Positions 24,346 through 33,060 of a DNA stretch of 35,217 bases are shown one piece after another (the first letter of the stretch is position 1; each line of letters begins with the position of its first letter). The stretch covers positions 1 to 35,217 of the forward strand of contig JALCRY010000022.1 in the NCBI GenBank assembly GCA_022652985.1, given 5' to 3'. The position numbers were made by a program, and so were the translations under genes. This stretch comes from Eubacteriaceae bacterium. Its GTDB lineage: Bacteria; Bacillota; Clostridia; Peptostreptococcales; Anaerovoracaceae. The notes under the pieces were generated by a model. That model searched no databases, had not been told where the DNA came from, and saw only the letters and a list, made by a program, of their open reading frames with translations.

Positions 24346-25533
24346 TCACTCCGACAAAAATTCTTCTGTCACTCTGCCCAGTATTTTCAGGCCTCTGTCG
24401 GATTCTTCATCAGTAGTATTAGAGAAATTCAGTCTCAGTTCATTGTGCACATCCGCATTCGGGTAGAACGATGTCCCCGGTATGAACGCCACCCCTGCGT
24501 CGCAGGACTTTTTGTAAAGCACTCTGGCGTCTTTTCCTGCAGGCAGAGACAGCCAGATGAAGATGCCGCCCGCCGGTTTTCTGAATGTGACTTCCGGCGG
24601 GAAATATTTCTTTATGCCCTCGGCCATCACATCACATCTGTGCGAATACAGCGACGTAATGCCCTCGATATGCTTCTCGATATCGTTATGTCTCAGGAAA
24701 TCCGCGATCTCCCACTGTGATATCGTCGAGCTGGAGAGATCCGCCGCGCTCTTGATGACCAGATATTTATCCATTATCCTGTTTCTGGCGCACAGCCAGG
24801 CCACACGCATCCCCGGGCAGAATATCTTGGAAAAAGTACCAACGTAGATCACCTGGCCTTTTTTGTCATAATACGCCAGCGGTTTCTGAGGTACTTCGTT
24901 GAATGCCAGTTCCCCGTAAGCCGCATCTTCGAGTACAGGAATATCATAATCTGAAATAAATTCCATAAATTCGCGTCTTCTGTTATCCGACCAGCTGCGG
25001 CCCGTCGGATTCTGGAAATCCGGATTTACGTAGATCAGCCTGACCCTGCCGCTGTACTTCTCCAGAGCTGCGCGCACTCCTTCGATCGTCAATCCTTCTT
25101 CGTCGGTAGGCACTCCCACCAGCGACGCCTGATAACTGTGCAGAGCGCTCACCGCTCCCAGATAAGACGGAGATTCGAAAAGGACTACGTCTCCCGGATC
25201 GATGAACGCCATACCGCTCATGTCAAGTCCCTGCTGCGACCCGCTCGTCATAATGATCTCATCAGTCCCGTATTCGATCCCGAACTTATTCTTCATTCTC
25301 TCGCTCATTATTTCGCGGAGGCCGAGATATCCCAGTGTCGAACAATACGAAAGCGCCTGCTTTCCGTGCTCGCTGATAACTCTGTCGAACGATTCTCTGA
25401 TCCTGTCCAGTGGATATGTCTCCGCAGACGGGATGCCGGCCGCAAATGATATCATACCCGGCGCATCCTGGTGATCGAATGCCTCCACCATCGATGTGTC
25501 CTCAAGCCAGCTTACCCTTTTTGCAAATTCCAT
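24346..25533 (-). CDS. PLP-dependent class I/II aminotransferase
   Basis: The 395-residue enzyme is fold type I. The PLP lysine is Lys236 in GTFSKIFCPGMR; NPDFQNPTG, DAAYGEL and the final LRLNFSN (carboxylate-binding Arg) are all present. It resembles the 2-aminoadipate/aromatic aminotransferase group related to MocR C-terminal domains; the amino acid used cannot be told. AAGGAGT precedes the ATG. It is 19 bp after ahcY in a compact operon. Confidence 0.9.
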   Translation of the reverse strand: MEFAKRVSWLEDTSMVEAFDHQDAPGMISFAAGIPSAETYPLDRIRESFDRVISEHGKQALSYCSTLGYLGLREIMSERMKNKFGIEYGTDEIIMTSGSQQGLDMSGMAFIDPGDVVLFESPSYLGAVSALHSYQASLVGVPTDEEGLTIEGVRAALEKYSGRVRLIYVNPDFQNPTGRSWSDNRRREFMEFISDYDIPVLEDAAYGELAFNEVPQKPLAYYDKKGQVIYVGTFSKIFCPGMRVAWLCARNRIMDKYLVIKSAADLSSSTISQWEIADFLRHNDIEKHIEGITSLYSHRCDVMAEGIKKYFPPEVTFRKPAGGIFIWLSLPAGKDARVLYKKSCDAGVAFIPGTSFYPNADVHNELRLNFSNTTDEESDRGLKILGRVTEEFLSE

Positions 25534-25552
25534 TTTTTATACTCCTTACGAT

Positions 25553-26803
25553 TTATATTTCCCAGCTGTTTAAATATTTTTTCTGCTCTTCCGTGAGCTC
25601 GTCGATTTCCGTGCCCCACGCAGCCAGTTTCCTGCGCGCGATGACATCGTCGATCTCTGCCGAAACATCGACTACTCCGTTCGGAAGTTCATTATGATGC
25701 TCTTTTATATACATAGCCGACATCGCCTGCACCGCGAACGAAAGATCCATTATTTCCGCAGGATGTCCGTCGGCCGCAGCGATATTCGCCAGTCTGCCTT
25801 CGCCTATCACATGCACCCATCTGCCGTTAGCCAGCTTGTAGCCCATGATGTTATGACGGCTTTCTTTTTTCTCTGCCGCTTTCTCCTCAAGCTCCGCCAT
25901 ATCTATTTCGCAGTTGAAGTGCCCCGCATTGGCCAGGATCGTTCCGTCTTTCATTTTCAGCATGTGTTCAACGGTGATGGTTTTGCAGCACCCGGTCGCA
26001 GTAATGAAAAAGTCGCCTTTCTCCGCCGCGTCTCTCATAGGCATTACATCATAGCCGTCCATCCTCGCCTCGATGGCTTTCACCGGGTCGATCTCTGTGA
26101 CAATAACTCTTGCTCCCAGCGCATCGGCTCTCATGGCAATACCGCGCGAGCACCATCCGTATCCGACGACCACCGCCGTCTTGCCGGCAACGATGAGATT
26201 CGTATTCCTCATTATGCTGTCCCAGACCGACTGGCCTGTTCCGTATCTGTTGTCAAAGAGATGCTTGCAGTCCGCGTCGTTCACGGCTATCATAGGGAAC
26301 TTCAGCACTCCGTCGCGCTCCATCGCTTTCAGTCTGATGATGCCGGTCGTGGTTTCTTCGCACCCGCCCCAAACTTCTTCAGCGAGATCCCTGCGGCTGC
26401 CGTGAAGCATGCCGACCAGATCGCCGCCGTCGTCGATCACTATATTAGGCTTATGCTCGAGACACATTTCGATATGCCTTCTGTACTCTTCTTCCGTGGC
26501 TCCGTGATAGGCATAAACATGCACACCCGAATCCGCGAGCGCCGCCGCGACATCGTCCTGCGTCGACAGAATATTACTGCCTGTCGCACAGAGTTCGGCT
26601 CCGCCCGCCGCCAGCACGAGGCAGAGATAGGCCGTTTTGGCCTCCATATGTATCGAAAGCGATATCTTTATGCCGCTGAAGGGCAATGTTTTCCGGAATT
26701 CTTCCTCCAGTCCGTTGAGCAGCGGCATATTATGCCTTACCCATTCGATTTTCTCATGCCCCGAAGGCGCAAGACCGATATCTCTGACATCATAATCTTT
26801 CAT
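25553..26803 (-). CDS. ahcY: S-adenosylhomocysteine hydrolase
   Basis: The 416-residue enzyme splits S-adenosylhomocysteine into adenosine and homocysteine, relieving product inhibition of methyltransferases. NAD binding is shown by VVVGYGWCSRGIAMRADALGA; SLSIHMEAKTAYL, DDGGDL and NDADCKHLFDNRYGTGQS are family signatures. GGAGGAAAT precedes the ATG. It is separated from the upstream glmS by 63 bp that hold a stable hairpin, so it may be partly uncoupled from the cell wall genes. Confidence 0.95.
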   Translation of the reverse strand: MKDYDVRDIGLAPSGHEKIEWVRHNMPLLNGLEEEFRKTLPFSGIKISLSIHMEAKTAYLCLVLAAGGAELCATGSNILSTQDDVAAALADSGVHVYAYHGATEEEYRRHIEMCLEHKPNIVIDDGGDLVGMLHGSRRDLAEEVWGGCEETTTGIIRLKAMERDGVLKFPMIAVNDADCKHLFDNRYGTGQSVWDSIMRNTNLIVAGKTAVVVGYGWCSRGIAMRADALGARVIVTEIDPVKAIEARMDGYDVMPMRDAAEKGDFFITATGCCKTITVEHMLKMKDGTILANAGHFNCEIDMAELEEKAAEKKESRHNIMGYKLANGRWVHVIGEGRLANIAAADGHPAEIMDLSFAVQAMSAMYIKEHHNELPNGVVDVSAEIDDVIARRKLAAWGTEIDELTEEQKKYLNSWEI

Positions 26804-26830
26804 TTTCTATTTCCTCCAAAATCAATAATC

Positions 26831-26853
26831 GAGGCGCCCCTTGCGGACGCCTC
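26831..26853 (-). terminator. Stable intercistronic hairpin between glmS and ahcY
   Basis: GAGGCG (26831-26836) and CGCCTC (26848-26853), extended by further pairs, form a strong stem with a small GCAA-containing loop. The downstream sequence on the minus strand (GATTATTGATTTTGG) is only moderately T-rich, so partial termination or RNA stabilisation is more likely than a full stop. Confidence 0.55.
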
Positions 26854-26866
26854 TGGGTTTTGACTT

Positions 26867-28705
26867 TTATTCTACCGTTACCGACTTGGCGAGATTCTTA
26901 GGTTTGTCGATATTGCATCCTCTGAACTTCGCCACGTAATATGCGAACATCTGCAGCGGCACCACTGTCAGCAGCGGCGTGACTTCATCCGCGCACTTCG
27001 GGATGAAGATACAGTTATCCGCCAGATCCGCGATGAGTCTGCTTCCTTCCTTGGCTACGGCGATGACATAAGCTCCTCTCGCCTTGATCTCCTCGATGTT
27101 AGACCCCATCTTCTCGGCCAGGCCGTCCTGCGTTGCCAGTGCAAAGAATACCGTCCCGTTTTCCACGAGCGCTATCGTACCGTGCTTGAGTTCTCCGGCG
27201 GCAATAGCGAAGGAATTGATATATGATATTTCCTTCAGCTTCAGCGAGCCTTCGAGCGATACGGCCGAATCAACACCTCTGCCGATAAAGAACATCTCGT
27301 TCTGTCTGTGAAACTGCTCCGCGATTTTTTCTATTTCCTTTTCCTGTGAGAAAACCATATTGAGCTTCTCCGGTATCCCTTTGAGTTCATTGATGATCAT
27401 CCTGTAATACGCATCTTCGATCGTGCCCTTCGCTTTCGCCATATACAGCGCGATCAGATACATGCATACGAGCTGTGTGGTATACGCTTTGGTCGACGCT
27501 ACAGCGATCTCCGGACCTGCCCATGTGTAGAACACATCGTCCGATTCACGCGCCACAGAACTGCCGATAACATTTACGACCGACAGCACTCTCGCGCCTT
27601 TCGACCTTGCGAGCCTCAGCGCCTGCAGAGTATCCTGCGTTTCGCCCGACTGGCTTATCGCAATGAAAAGAGTCTTTTCATCCACCAGCGGATCTCTGTA
27701 TCTGAACTCCGAAGCGACATCCACTTCGACCGTGATCTTCGCCATCTTCTCGATCGCATATTTGCCTACCAGCCCGGCGTGATACGCCGTTCCGCAGGCC
27801 ACTATATATATCTTGTTAAATTTGCTGATATCTTCTTTTGTCATATTGATGCCGTCGAGATTGACCAGGCCGTCATCATCGAGCCTCCTTGTGAGCGTTT
27901 CTTCGATGCCCGCCGGCTGCTCATGTATCTCCTTGAGCATGAAATGCTCATAGCCGCCCTTTTCGGCTGCATCGACATCCCAGGTGACATGGAACACGTC
28001 ACGGTGGATCTCGTTTCTTTCCGTATCGAAAATCCTGATGTCATCTTTCGTCACAACGACCAGTTCGCCGTTTTCGATGAAATACACCTGTCCGGAGTAT
28101 TTCAGGAATGCAGGAATATCCGAGGCCAGGAAGTTGCAGCCCTTTCCGAGTCCGGCAACCAGCGGAGTGTCTTTCCTGACGCCGATGATCTTATCCGGCT
28201 CCCTGGAAGACATCGCTACGATCGTATATGTTCCTCTGATGCGCTTTGTCGCTCGCGCGACCGCATCCTGCAGATCTCCGCATTCATCAAAATAAACTCC
28301 CAGAAGGTGCGCGATGACCTCTGAATCCGTATCGGACTTGAAAGTGATATCGTGCTCTCTGACGAGCTGTTCCTTTATTTCCATATAATTCTCGATGATG
28401 CCATTATGCACTATCGACAATGTTTCATCACTGTTGCAGTGAGGATGCGCATTTATATCCGAAGGCACCCCGTGCGTCGCCCACCTTGTATGGCCGATGC
28501 CTATATTGCTGTCGAAAGACGGATCCCCGACTATTTTTTCCAGATTGCTGATTTCTCCGACCTTTTTCCTGACCTCGATTTTTCCCTTGCAGATCAGTGC
28601 TATGCCGGCTGAATCGTATCCTCTGTATTCGAGACTCTTCAGCCCTCCCAAAATAATATCCTTGGCGCCGGTCTCATTTCCGACGTAGCCTACAATGCCG
28701 CACAT
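26867..28705 (-). CDS. glmS: Glutamine-fructose-6-phosphate aminotransferase
   Basis: The 612-residue enzyme makes glucosamine-6-phosphate, the first step toward UDP-GlcNAc and peptidoglycan. Cys2 (MCGIVGYVG) is the glutaminase nucleophile; GHTRWATHG and SDTDSEVIAHLLG belong to the N-terminal domain, followed by two SIS domains (AISQSGETQDTL; SLKLKEISYI) and the C-terminal KSVTVE. AAGGAGG precedes the ATG. It follows glmM by 19 bp, and that gap is too short for a glmS ribozyme. Confidence 0.97.
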   Translation of the reverse strand: MCGIVGYVGNETGAKDIILGGLKSLEYRGYDSAGIALICKGKIEVRKKVGEISNLEKIVGDPSFDSNIGIGHTRWATHGVPSDINAHPHCNSDETLSIVHNGIIENYMEIKEQLVREHDITFKSDTDSEVIAHLLGVYFDECGDLQDAVARATKRIRGTYTIVAMSSREPDKIIGVRKDTPLVAGLGKGCNFLASDIPAFLKYSGQVYFIENGELVVVTKDDIRIFDTERNEIHRDVFHVTWDVDAAEKGGYEHFMLKEIHEQPAGIEETLTRRLDDDGLVNLDGINMTKEDISKFNKIYIVACGTAYHAGLVGKYAIEKMAKITVEVDVASEFRYRDPLVDEKTLFIAISQSGETQDTLQALRLARSKGARVLSVVNVIGSSVARESDDVFYTWAGPEIAVASTKAYTTQLVCMYLIALYMAKAKGTIEDAYYRMIINELKGIPEKLNMVFSQEKEIEKIAEQFHRQNEMFFIGRGVDSAVSLEGSLKLKEISYINSFAIAAGELKHGTIALVENGTVFFALATQDGLAEKMGSNIEEIKARGAYVIAVAKEGSRLIADLADNCIFIPKCADEVTPLLTVVPLQMFAYYVAKFRGCNIDKPKNLAKSVTVE

Positions 28706-28724
28706 GTCATATCCTCCTTAATGA

Positions 28725-30074
28725 TCAGCCGAGCTTCCTCGTTATCATATCCGCCAGTCCCCTTGCCATGATAGCAATGCTGTCCTCGTTTTCGCCTTCG
28801 AGCATTACTCTTACAAGCGGTTCTGTTCCGGACGGCCTTATCAGTATCCTGCCTTTTCCGTCCATCTTCTTTTCCAGAGCGCTGATGGCTCTGCATATTT
28901 CCTCATCATCTTTATATGCTTCTTTATTGTCATTCCTGACTTTCGCATTTACCAGCACCTGCGGATAGATCGTGACCGAAGCCGCCAGCTCCGACGGACT
29001 GACCCCGCTCTTCAGCACTGCTTTTATCAGCTGCAGCGAAGACAGTATACCGTCTCCCGTAGTCGTATGACTGCGGAAAATAATATGGCCCGACTGTTCT
29101 CCCCCGAGAACGCAGCCGGTCTGTTTCATCCGTTCAAGCACATAGCGGTCGCCGACCCCGGTAATATCCGCGGTACAGCCTATCTCATCCAGGTATTTGT
29201 GCAGTCCGAGGTTGCTCATGACCGTGACTGTGACCTTGTCATCGGTAAGTTCTCCCTCTTCTTTCAGCATCTTGGCGCAGATGCATATTATCCGGTCTCC
29301 GTCTATGACTTCGCCCTTTTCATCTACTGCGATCAGTCTGTCCGCGTCTCCGTCGAAGGCCATACCGATGAAAGCGCCGTTTTCGACGACAGCTCTCTGC
29401 AGAGCTTCCGGATGCGTTGACCCTACGCCGTCGTTTATATTGGTGCCGTTCGGATCATCACCGATAGTGATGACTTTCGCACCGAGTTCAGAATAGACTC
29501 TCGCCGCGATCTTGTATGCCGCGCCGTTCGCGCAGTCAAGCACGATCCGCTTTCCCTTCAGGTCCACGTCAGTCGAATTGATCAGGAACCTTGAATACAC
29601 TTCCTGTCCGTCCGATTCCGCCGTCAGCATCTTGCCGAGCATATCCCCGGTCGCTATAAGTTCGAGATCGAGATTCCTCACCAGGATATTCTCGATTTCG
29701 TCTTCAATGGAATCATCGAGCTTATAGCCCTCGCTGTTGAAAAACTTGATGCCGTTATATTCAAACGGATTATGCGATGCGGAAATAACGACTCCCGCAG
29801 TCGCGTGGAAATACCTGACAAGATATGCGACAGCAGGCGTCGGGATGATGCCCGCGTCAATGACATTGCCGCCTATAGCAAGGACTCCGGCCGTAAGGGA
29901 TGCCTTGAGCATATCGCCCGAGATCCTCGTATCCGTGCCTATCAGGATAACAGGCTTCGCGGTGTCCCTGCTGAGAACATACGCGCCTGCCTTTCCAAGT
30001 TTGAACGCAAAACTCGGTGTCAGCTCCGTATTCGCGATCCCGCGAACGCCGTCCGTACCGAATAATCTACCCAT
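28725..30074 (-). CDS. glmM: Phosphoglucosamine mutase
   Basis: The 449-residue enzyme converts glucosamine-6-phosphate to glucosamine-1-phosphate. The phosphorylated Ser100 lies in ISASHNP; the metal loop DGDADR and the phosphate-binding RPSGTEPLVRVM are present. GGAGTAG precedes the ATG. In Bacillota GlmM binds and restrains CdaA, and here the gene lies in the usual order after cdaA and cdaR. Confidence 0.97.
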   Translation of the reverse strand: MGRLFGTDGVRGIANTELTPSFAFKLGKAGAYVLSRDTAKPVILIGTDTRISGDMLKASLTAGVLAIGGNVIDAGIIPTPAVAYLVRYFHATAGVVISASHNPFEYNGIKFFNSEGYKLDDSIEDEIENILVRNLDLELIATGDMLGKMLTAESDGQEVYSRFLINSTDVDLKGKRIVLDCANGAAYKIAARVYSELGAKVITIGDDPNGTNINDGVGSTHPEALQRAVVENGAFIGMAFDGDADRLIAVDEKGEVIDGDRIICICAKMLKEEGELTDDKVTVTVMSNLGLHKYLDEIGCTADITGVGDRYVLERMKQTGCVLGGEQSGHIIFRSHTTTGDGILSSLQLIKAVLKSGVSPSELAASVTIYPQVLVNAKVRNDNKEAYKDDEEICRAISALEKKMDGKGRILIRPSGTEPLVRVMLEGENEDSIAIMARGLADMITRKLG

Positions 30075-30098
30075 ATATCTACTCCATTCCGGTAATTG

Positions 30099-31295
30099 TT
30101 AATTCTCACTTAATGTCACTGTTGCTTTCGCAGGCGACACCGTCACCGATGCAGCCTTGGCAACAGACGCATCGATCTTCACTTTATGTTTGCCTTTGGT
30201 CAGGCCGCTGCAGTCGACAGTCAGCTTGATATCGCCGGACGTAATATCCGAGAGGATATTCTCAGAGGCGCTGACCGTGACTTTGAAAGATCCGTTGCTG
30301 ATTTTTGCATCAAGTCCGTCCCCGATATTGCTCGCAGTAATATCACTTTCATCCAGCGTGAAAGTATTGCTCTTGAGCGCATTGAGAGTTATCCTGATCC
30401 CTATGTCGGCATCCGAATCCGCCAGGCTCACTCCCGCAGGAAGCTCGATCGAAAGCTTGATCGTTCTCGAACTTGTAACATTACTCAGACTTACATCTGC
30501 GGCAGTAACGCTGTCTATCTTGCTGAGCACCGACTTGCGTCCTTTGATCTTGACAGAATCCGGGACATCCTTGGACTTGATCTCGTACCCGTCAGGCACG
30601 GAACCCGTCACATTCACCTTGAGACTGACAGTCTTGGTGCTCTCCAGAGTCGCAGTAACATCAGCCGTATTCTGCGACAGTCTCACATAATTCACTTCGT
30701 TCCCGTCCGCATCGACCGCAGTCAGACCCGCGGAAACCGTTGTTTCCTTTTCCTTTATATCAGAACGCTTCACAGAAGCTTTCACATAACTGACCTTGCT
30801 GACCTGCGCTTCCGTTCCCGAAACCTCCACAGTCTTCGGATCTGCCGTGACTTCTCCCACTTCCGTACCGTCTGTCTTTTTGCCTGTAAATTTAGCCTTG
30901 ACGGTTTTTGTTCTGCTCACAAGATCCGCTACCCTGACATCGATCGTATCCCTGCTGACCTTGGAGACACTGATCCCCGAAGGGACTGTGACCTTCACGT
31001 CCACAGTATTGTCGCCCTTGCTCAGATCGGCAGCATCGATCGACACCTTGATGTCGGATTTTACCACTTTCTTGACCGCTCTTCTCGTACCGCTGATCGT
31101 CACATCAACGGTCATATCCCCCGGATCCTCGATTGCCAGACCCTGATTGCGGAGAACATTTTCATTCTTTATCTGTACGGTAATATTTTCATATTTCTGC
31201 TGCGTTTCCGGATTGACCTGTCCCACAACATATGCCCACAATATGATCGCGACCAGAACAGAGATCACCATGTTGACTTTGTTGTTTCTAAACAT
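30099..31295 (-). CDS. cdaR: CdaA regulatory protein with YbbR domains
   Basis: The 398-residue protein has one N-terminal membrane anchor (VNMVISVLVAIILWAYVVGQV) and an extracellular part of about four YbbR-like repeats, recognisable by recurring VxVxG-type strands such as VSGTEAQVSKVSYVKA and KIKGRKSVLSKIDSVTA. It modulates the diadenylate cyclase CdaA at the membrane. I start it at the ATG at 31295, which has GAGGTG six nt upstream; a GTG three codons earlier is possible. It overlaps cdaA by 8 bp. Confidence 0.92.
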   Translation of the reverse strand: MFRNNKVNMVISVLVAIILWAYVVGQVNPETQQKYENITVQIKNENVLRNQGLAIEDPGDMTVDVTISGTRRAVKKVVKSDIKVSIDAADLSKGDNTVDVKVTVPSGISVSKVSRDTIDVRVADLVSRTKTVKAKFTGKKTDGTEVGEVTADPKTVEVSGTEAQVSKVSYVKASVKRSDIKEKETTVSAGLTAVDADGNEVNYVRLSQNTADVTATLESTKTVSLKVNVTGSVPDGYEIKSKDVPDSVKIKGRKSVLSKIDSVTAADVSLSNVTSSRTIKLSIELPAGVSLADSDADIGIRITLNALKSNTFTLDESDITASNIGDGLDAKISNGSFKVTVSASENILSDITSGDIKLTVDCSGLTKGKHKVKIDASVAKAASVTVSPAKATVTLSEN

Positions 31296-32133
31296 TGCCG
31301 TCACCTCTGTTTTTTCCGCCCGCAGTTTTCTTCTTCTTTTTGTTTTCCTCGTTCTGGTTCAGATAAATCGAAAGCAGTGTCTTTTCAACTGCTTTTTCAT
31401 CCAGATATCTTTCCAGCCTTCCGTCTCTGGCTATCGAAATTATGCCCGTCTCTTCGGATACAATAAGCGTGAGGCAGTCTGATTTCTCAGTAATGCCTAT
31501 GCCTGCTCTGTGTCTTGTCCCGAGTTCGCTCGGAAGATCCATGTTCGCCGTCAGCGGCAGTACGCACCCTGCGGCATGTATGCGGTCCCCTCTGATCACA
31601 ACAGCACCGTCGTGTAGCGGCGACCCTTCATAGAAAAGGTTCCCGAGAAGGTTGGCTGAAACCTCGGCATCGATGATCGTGCCCGTTTCGCAGATATCCG
31701 AAAGAGATGTCTGCCTCTCAATAATAATAAGAGCTCCTACTTTCTTCGATGAAAACTCTTCGATGGCCTTAACGAATTCATGTGTGACATGCATGGACTT
31801 TTCTTTATTCATCTTGCCGAACTGCGACGGCCTCATGATCTTGCCGCGCCCCATCTGTTCCAGCCCCCGCCGCAGCTCCGGCTGGAACACGACTATCAGA
31901 GCCAGTATGCCCACTGTCAGCAACGACTTGAGCAGCCAGTTGATCGTATACAGATGGACCACTCCTGAAAGCCATGTTGCAAGCACCAGAATGAGCAGGC
32001 CCTGAACAAGCTGCTCAGCCCTGCTCTCCCGGATAAATCCAAGTACTTTATATATGACGAAGGCAACGAGTGCGATATCGATGATATCGTTGACGCCGAT
32101 GCCTGCGACCAGATTATAAAAGGTGTCACTCAT
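31288..32133 (-). CDS. cdaA: Diadenylate cyclase CdaA
   Basis: The 281-residue enzyme makes c-di-AMP from two ATP. About three N-terminal membrane helices (roughly 18-36, 42-58, 64-84) precede the DAC domain with the catalytic DGA (175-177, in HDGAVVI) and RHR (207-209, in GTRHRAG). The C-terminus is lysine/asparagine rich. The ribosome binding site is weak. It lies 26 bp after hpf. c-di-AMP controls potassium and osmolyte uptake and cell wall balance, in keeping with the cell wall genes downstream. Confidence 0.95.
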   Translation of the reverse strand: MSDTFYNLVAGIGVNDIIDIALVAFVIYKVLGFIRESRAEQLVQGLLILVLATWLSGVVHLYTINWLLKSLLTVGILALIVVFQPELRRGLEQMGRGKIMRPSQFGKMNKEKSMHVTHEFVKAIEEFSSKKVGALIIIERQTSLSDICETGTIIDAEVSANLLGNLFYEGSPLHDGAVVIRGDRIHAAGCVLPLTANMDLPSELGTRHRAGIGITEKSDCLTLIVSEETGIISIARDGRLERYLDEKAVEKTLLSIYLNQNEENKKKKKTAGGKNRGDGNV

Positions 32134-32159
32134 TATAATTTCTTTCTATCCACCTTTGA

Positions 32160-32684
32160 TCAATATGCCGTTTCAAGAAGTCCGTAGTTTTCGTCCTCCC
32201 TCTTATATACAACATTTACACTGTCTGTTTCCATATTCAGGAATACGTAAAAATTATGCTCAAGCATCTCCATCTGGATGATTGCCTCATCGACAGTCAT
32301 AGGCTCGAGTTCAAATCTCTTCTTACGTACGATTTTGATTTCCTCTTCCTCTTCAGGCTCCGGCCAGTCCTGGAAATTGAATTCCTTGTAGTCCTTGTGC
32401 TTCCTCTGCAGCTTGCCCTTGAATCTGGACATCTGCGAAGCCAGCTTGTCGACAACATTATCTATGCCGTCAAAGAAATCATCAGATTTATCTTCTGCAC
32501 GGAAAATCATTCCGCGAACTTTTATCGTTGCTTCCATCTTGTCAAGATTTCTTTCCTGTGAAAGCATAACATTTGCTACTATATCATCCGAGAAATATTT
32601 ACTTAATTTCCCCATCTTCTTTTCGATTGTGTCTTTTAAATGGTCATCTGTGTCCACATTTTTACTCGTAATTATTATTTTCAT
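32160..32684 (-). CDS. hpf: Long-form ribosome hibernation promoting factor
   Basis: The 174-residue protein has an N-terminal ribosome-binding domain (about 1-95; MKIIITSKNVDTDDHLKDTIEKK, with QERNLDKMEATI) and a C-terminal dimerisation domain (about 115-174; FELEPMTVDEAIIQMEMLEHNFYVF). The long form pairs 70S ribosomes into inactive 100S dimers when growth slows. The two domains are linked by an acidic stretch (EPEEEEE). AAGGAGG precedes the ATG. It is the first gene of the minus-strand run that continues into cdaA-cdaR-glmM-glmS. Confidence 0.95.
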   Translation of the reverse strand: MKIIITSKNVDTDDHLKDTIEKKMGKLSKYFSDDIVANVMLSQERNLDKMEATIKVRGMIFRAEDKSDDFFDGIDNVVDKLASQMSRFKGKLQRKHKDYKEFNFQDWPEPEEEEEIKIVRKKRFELEPMTVDEAIIQMEMLEHNFYVFLNMETDSVNVVYKREDENYGLLETAY

Positions 32685-32720
32685 ACCATCGACCTCCTTA
32701 GTAATATATTTGCTGACTCA

Positions 32721-32749
32721 ATTATAACAATTTCGGCGTTTTTATACAA
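32721..32749 (-). promoter_or_regulatory. Strong promoter of the hpf-cdaA operon
   Basis: On the minus strand TTGTAT (32744-32749) and TATAAT (32721-32726) are 17 bp apart, and the -10 has the TGT extension. It begins one base after the end of the structured RNA candidate upstream. Confidence 0.8.
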
Positions 32750-32750
32750 T

Positions 32751-32915
32751 AGCCGTTTGGCTGACCTGGTCTTTGCCCCCACACCTGCCTTGACCCGGAT
32801 TACCGGAGGACTTACTTCTAAGATACGCCATGATCGCCGCGCATCTCCGGCGCGGTTTACGTGGGACCCTTCGCCCGTATCTGGCCTGGCCTTTCAACCA
32901 CAGACCCAGACGGCT
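32751..32915 (-). ncRNA. Structured noncoding RNA candidate, probably the raiA motif
   Basis: This 165-bp segment has no reading frame but strong nested pairing. Its ends close on each other (32751-32760 with 32906-32915, ten positions with one mismatch), continue with GTCT/AGAC, then AGATACG (32821-32827) pairs with CGTATCT (32876-32882), enclosing CCGCGC/GCGCGG (32837-32842, 32850-32855). A CCGG-N4-CCGG hairpin (32795-32806) sits on the other side. The position directly upstream of hpf (raiA) in a Clostridia-like genome is that of the raiA-motif RNA. A TATAAT (32939-32944, minus) could start it about 15 bp upstream. Strand is not certain: the closing-stem mismatch is C-A on the minus strand and G-U on the plus strand. 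6S RNA is an alternative. Confidence 0.6.
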
Positions 32916-32999
32916 ATTATATACGAATCGACCCGACTATTATACAACATTACAGCACATATATCATGCATATGTTTTATTTACTTTTTGTCACTGAAT

Positions 33000-33029
33000 C
33001 TGGCAAAACACTCAGCTGCGTAATATAAT
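33000..33029 (+). promoter_or_regulatory. Promoter of the aromatic acid exporter-like gene
   Basis: CTGGCA (33000-33005) and TATAAT (33024-33029) are 18 bp apart; AAGAGGAAAGAGGAT follows as ribosome binding region before the ATG at 33061. Confidence 0.6.
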
Positions 33030-33060
33030 ATTGAGCGTAAGAGGAAAGAGGATAAAAAAA

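Noticed and set aside
25694-26863. 389-codon plus-strand open frame opposite ahcY
   Set aside because: Antisense to a highly conserved enzyme; the translated sequence has the Arg/His-rich look of a shadow frame.
28706-28724. glmS ribozyme upstream of glmS
   Set aside because: Only 19 bp separate glmM and glmS, all of it needed for the ribosome binding site.
30186-31466. 426-codon plus-strand open frame opposite cdaR
   Set aside because: Shadow of the repetitive YbbR coding sequence; no start signal.
32751-32915. 6S RNA as the first choice for the structured segment
   Set aside because: The closed long-range stem fits 6S too, but the position directly upstream of hpf favours the raiA motif; kept as an alternative only.
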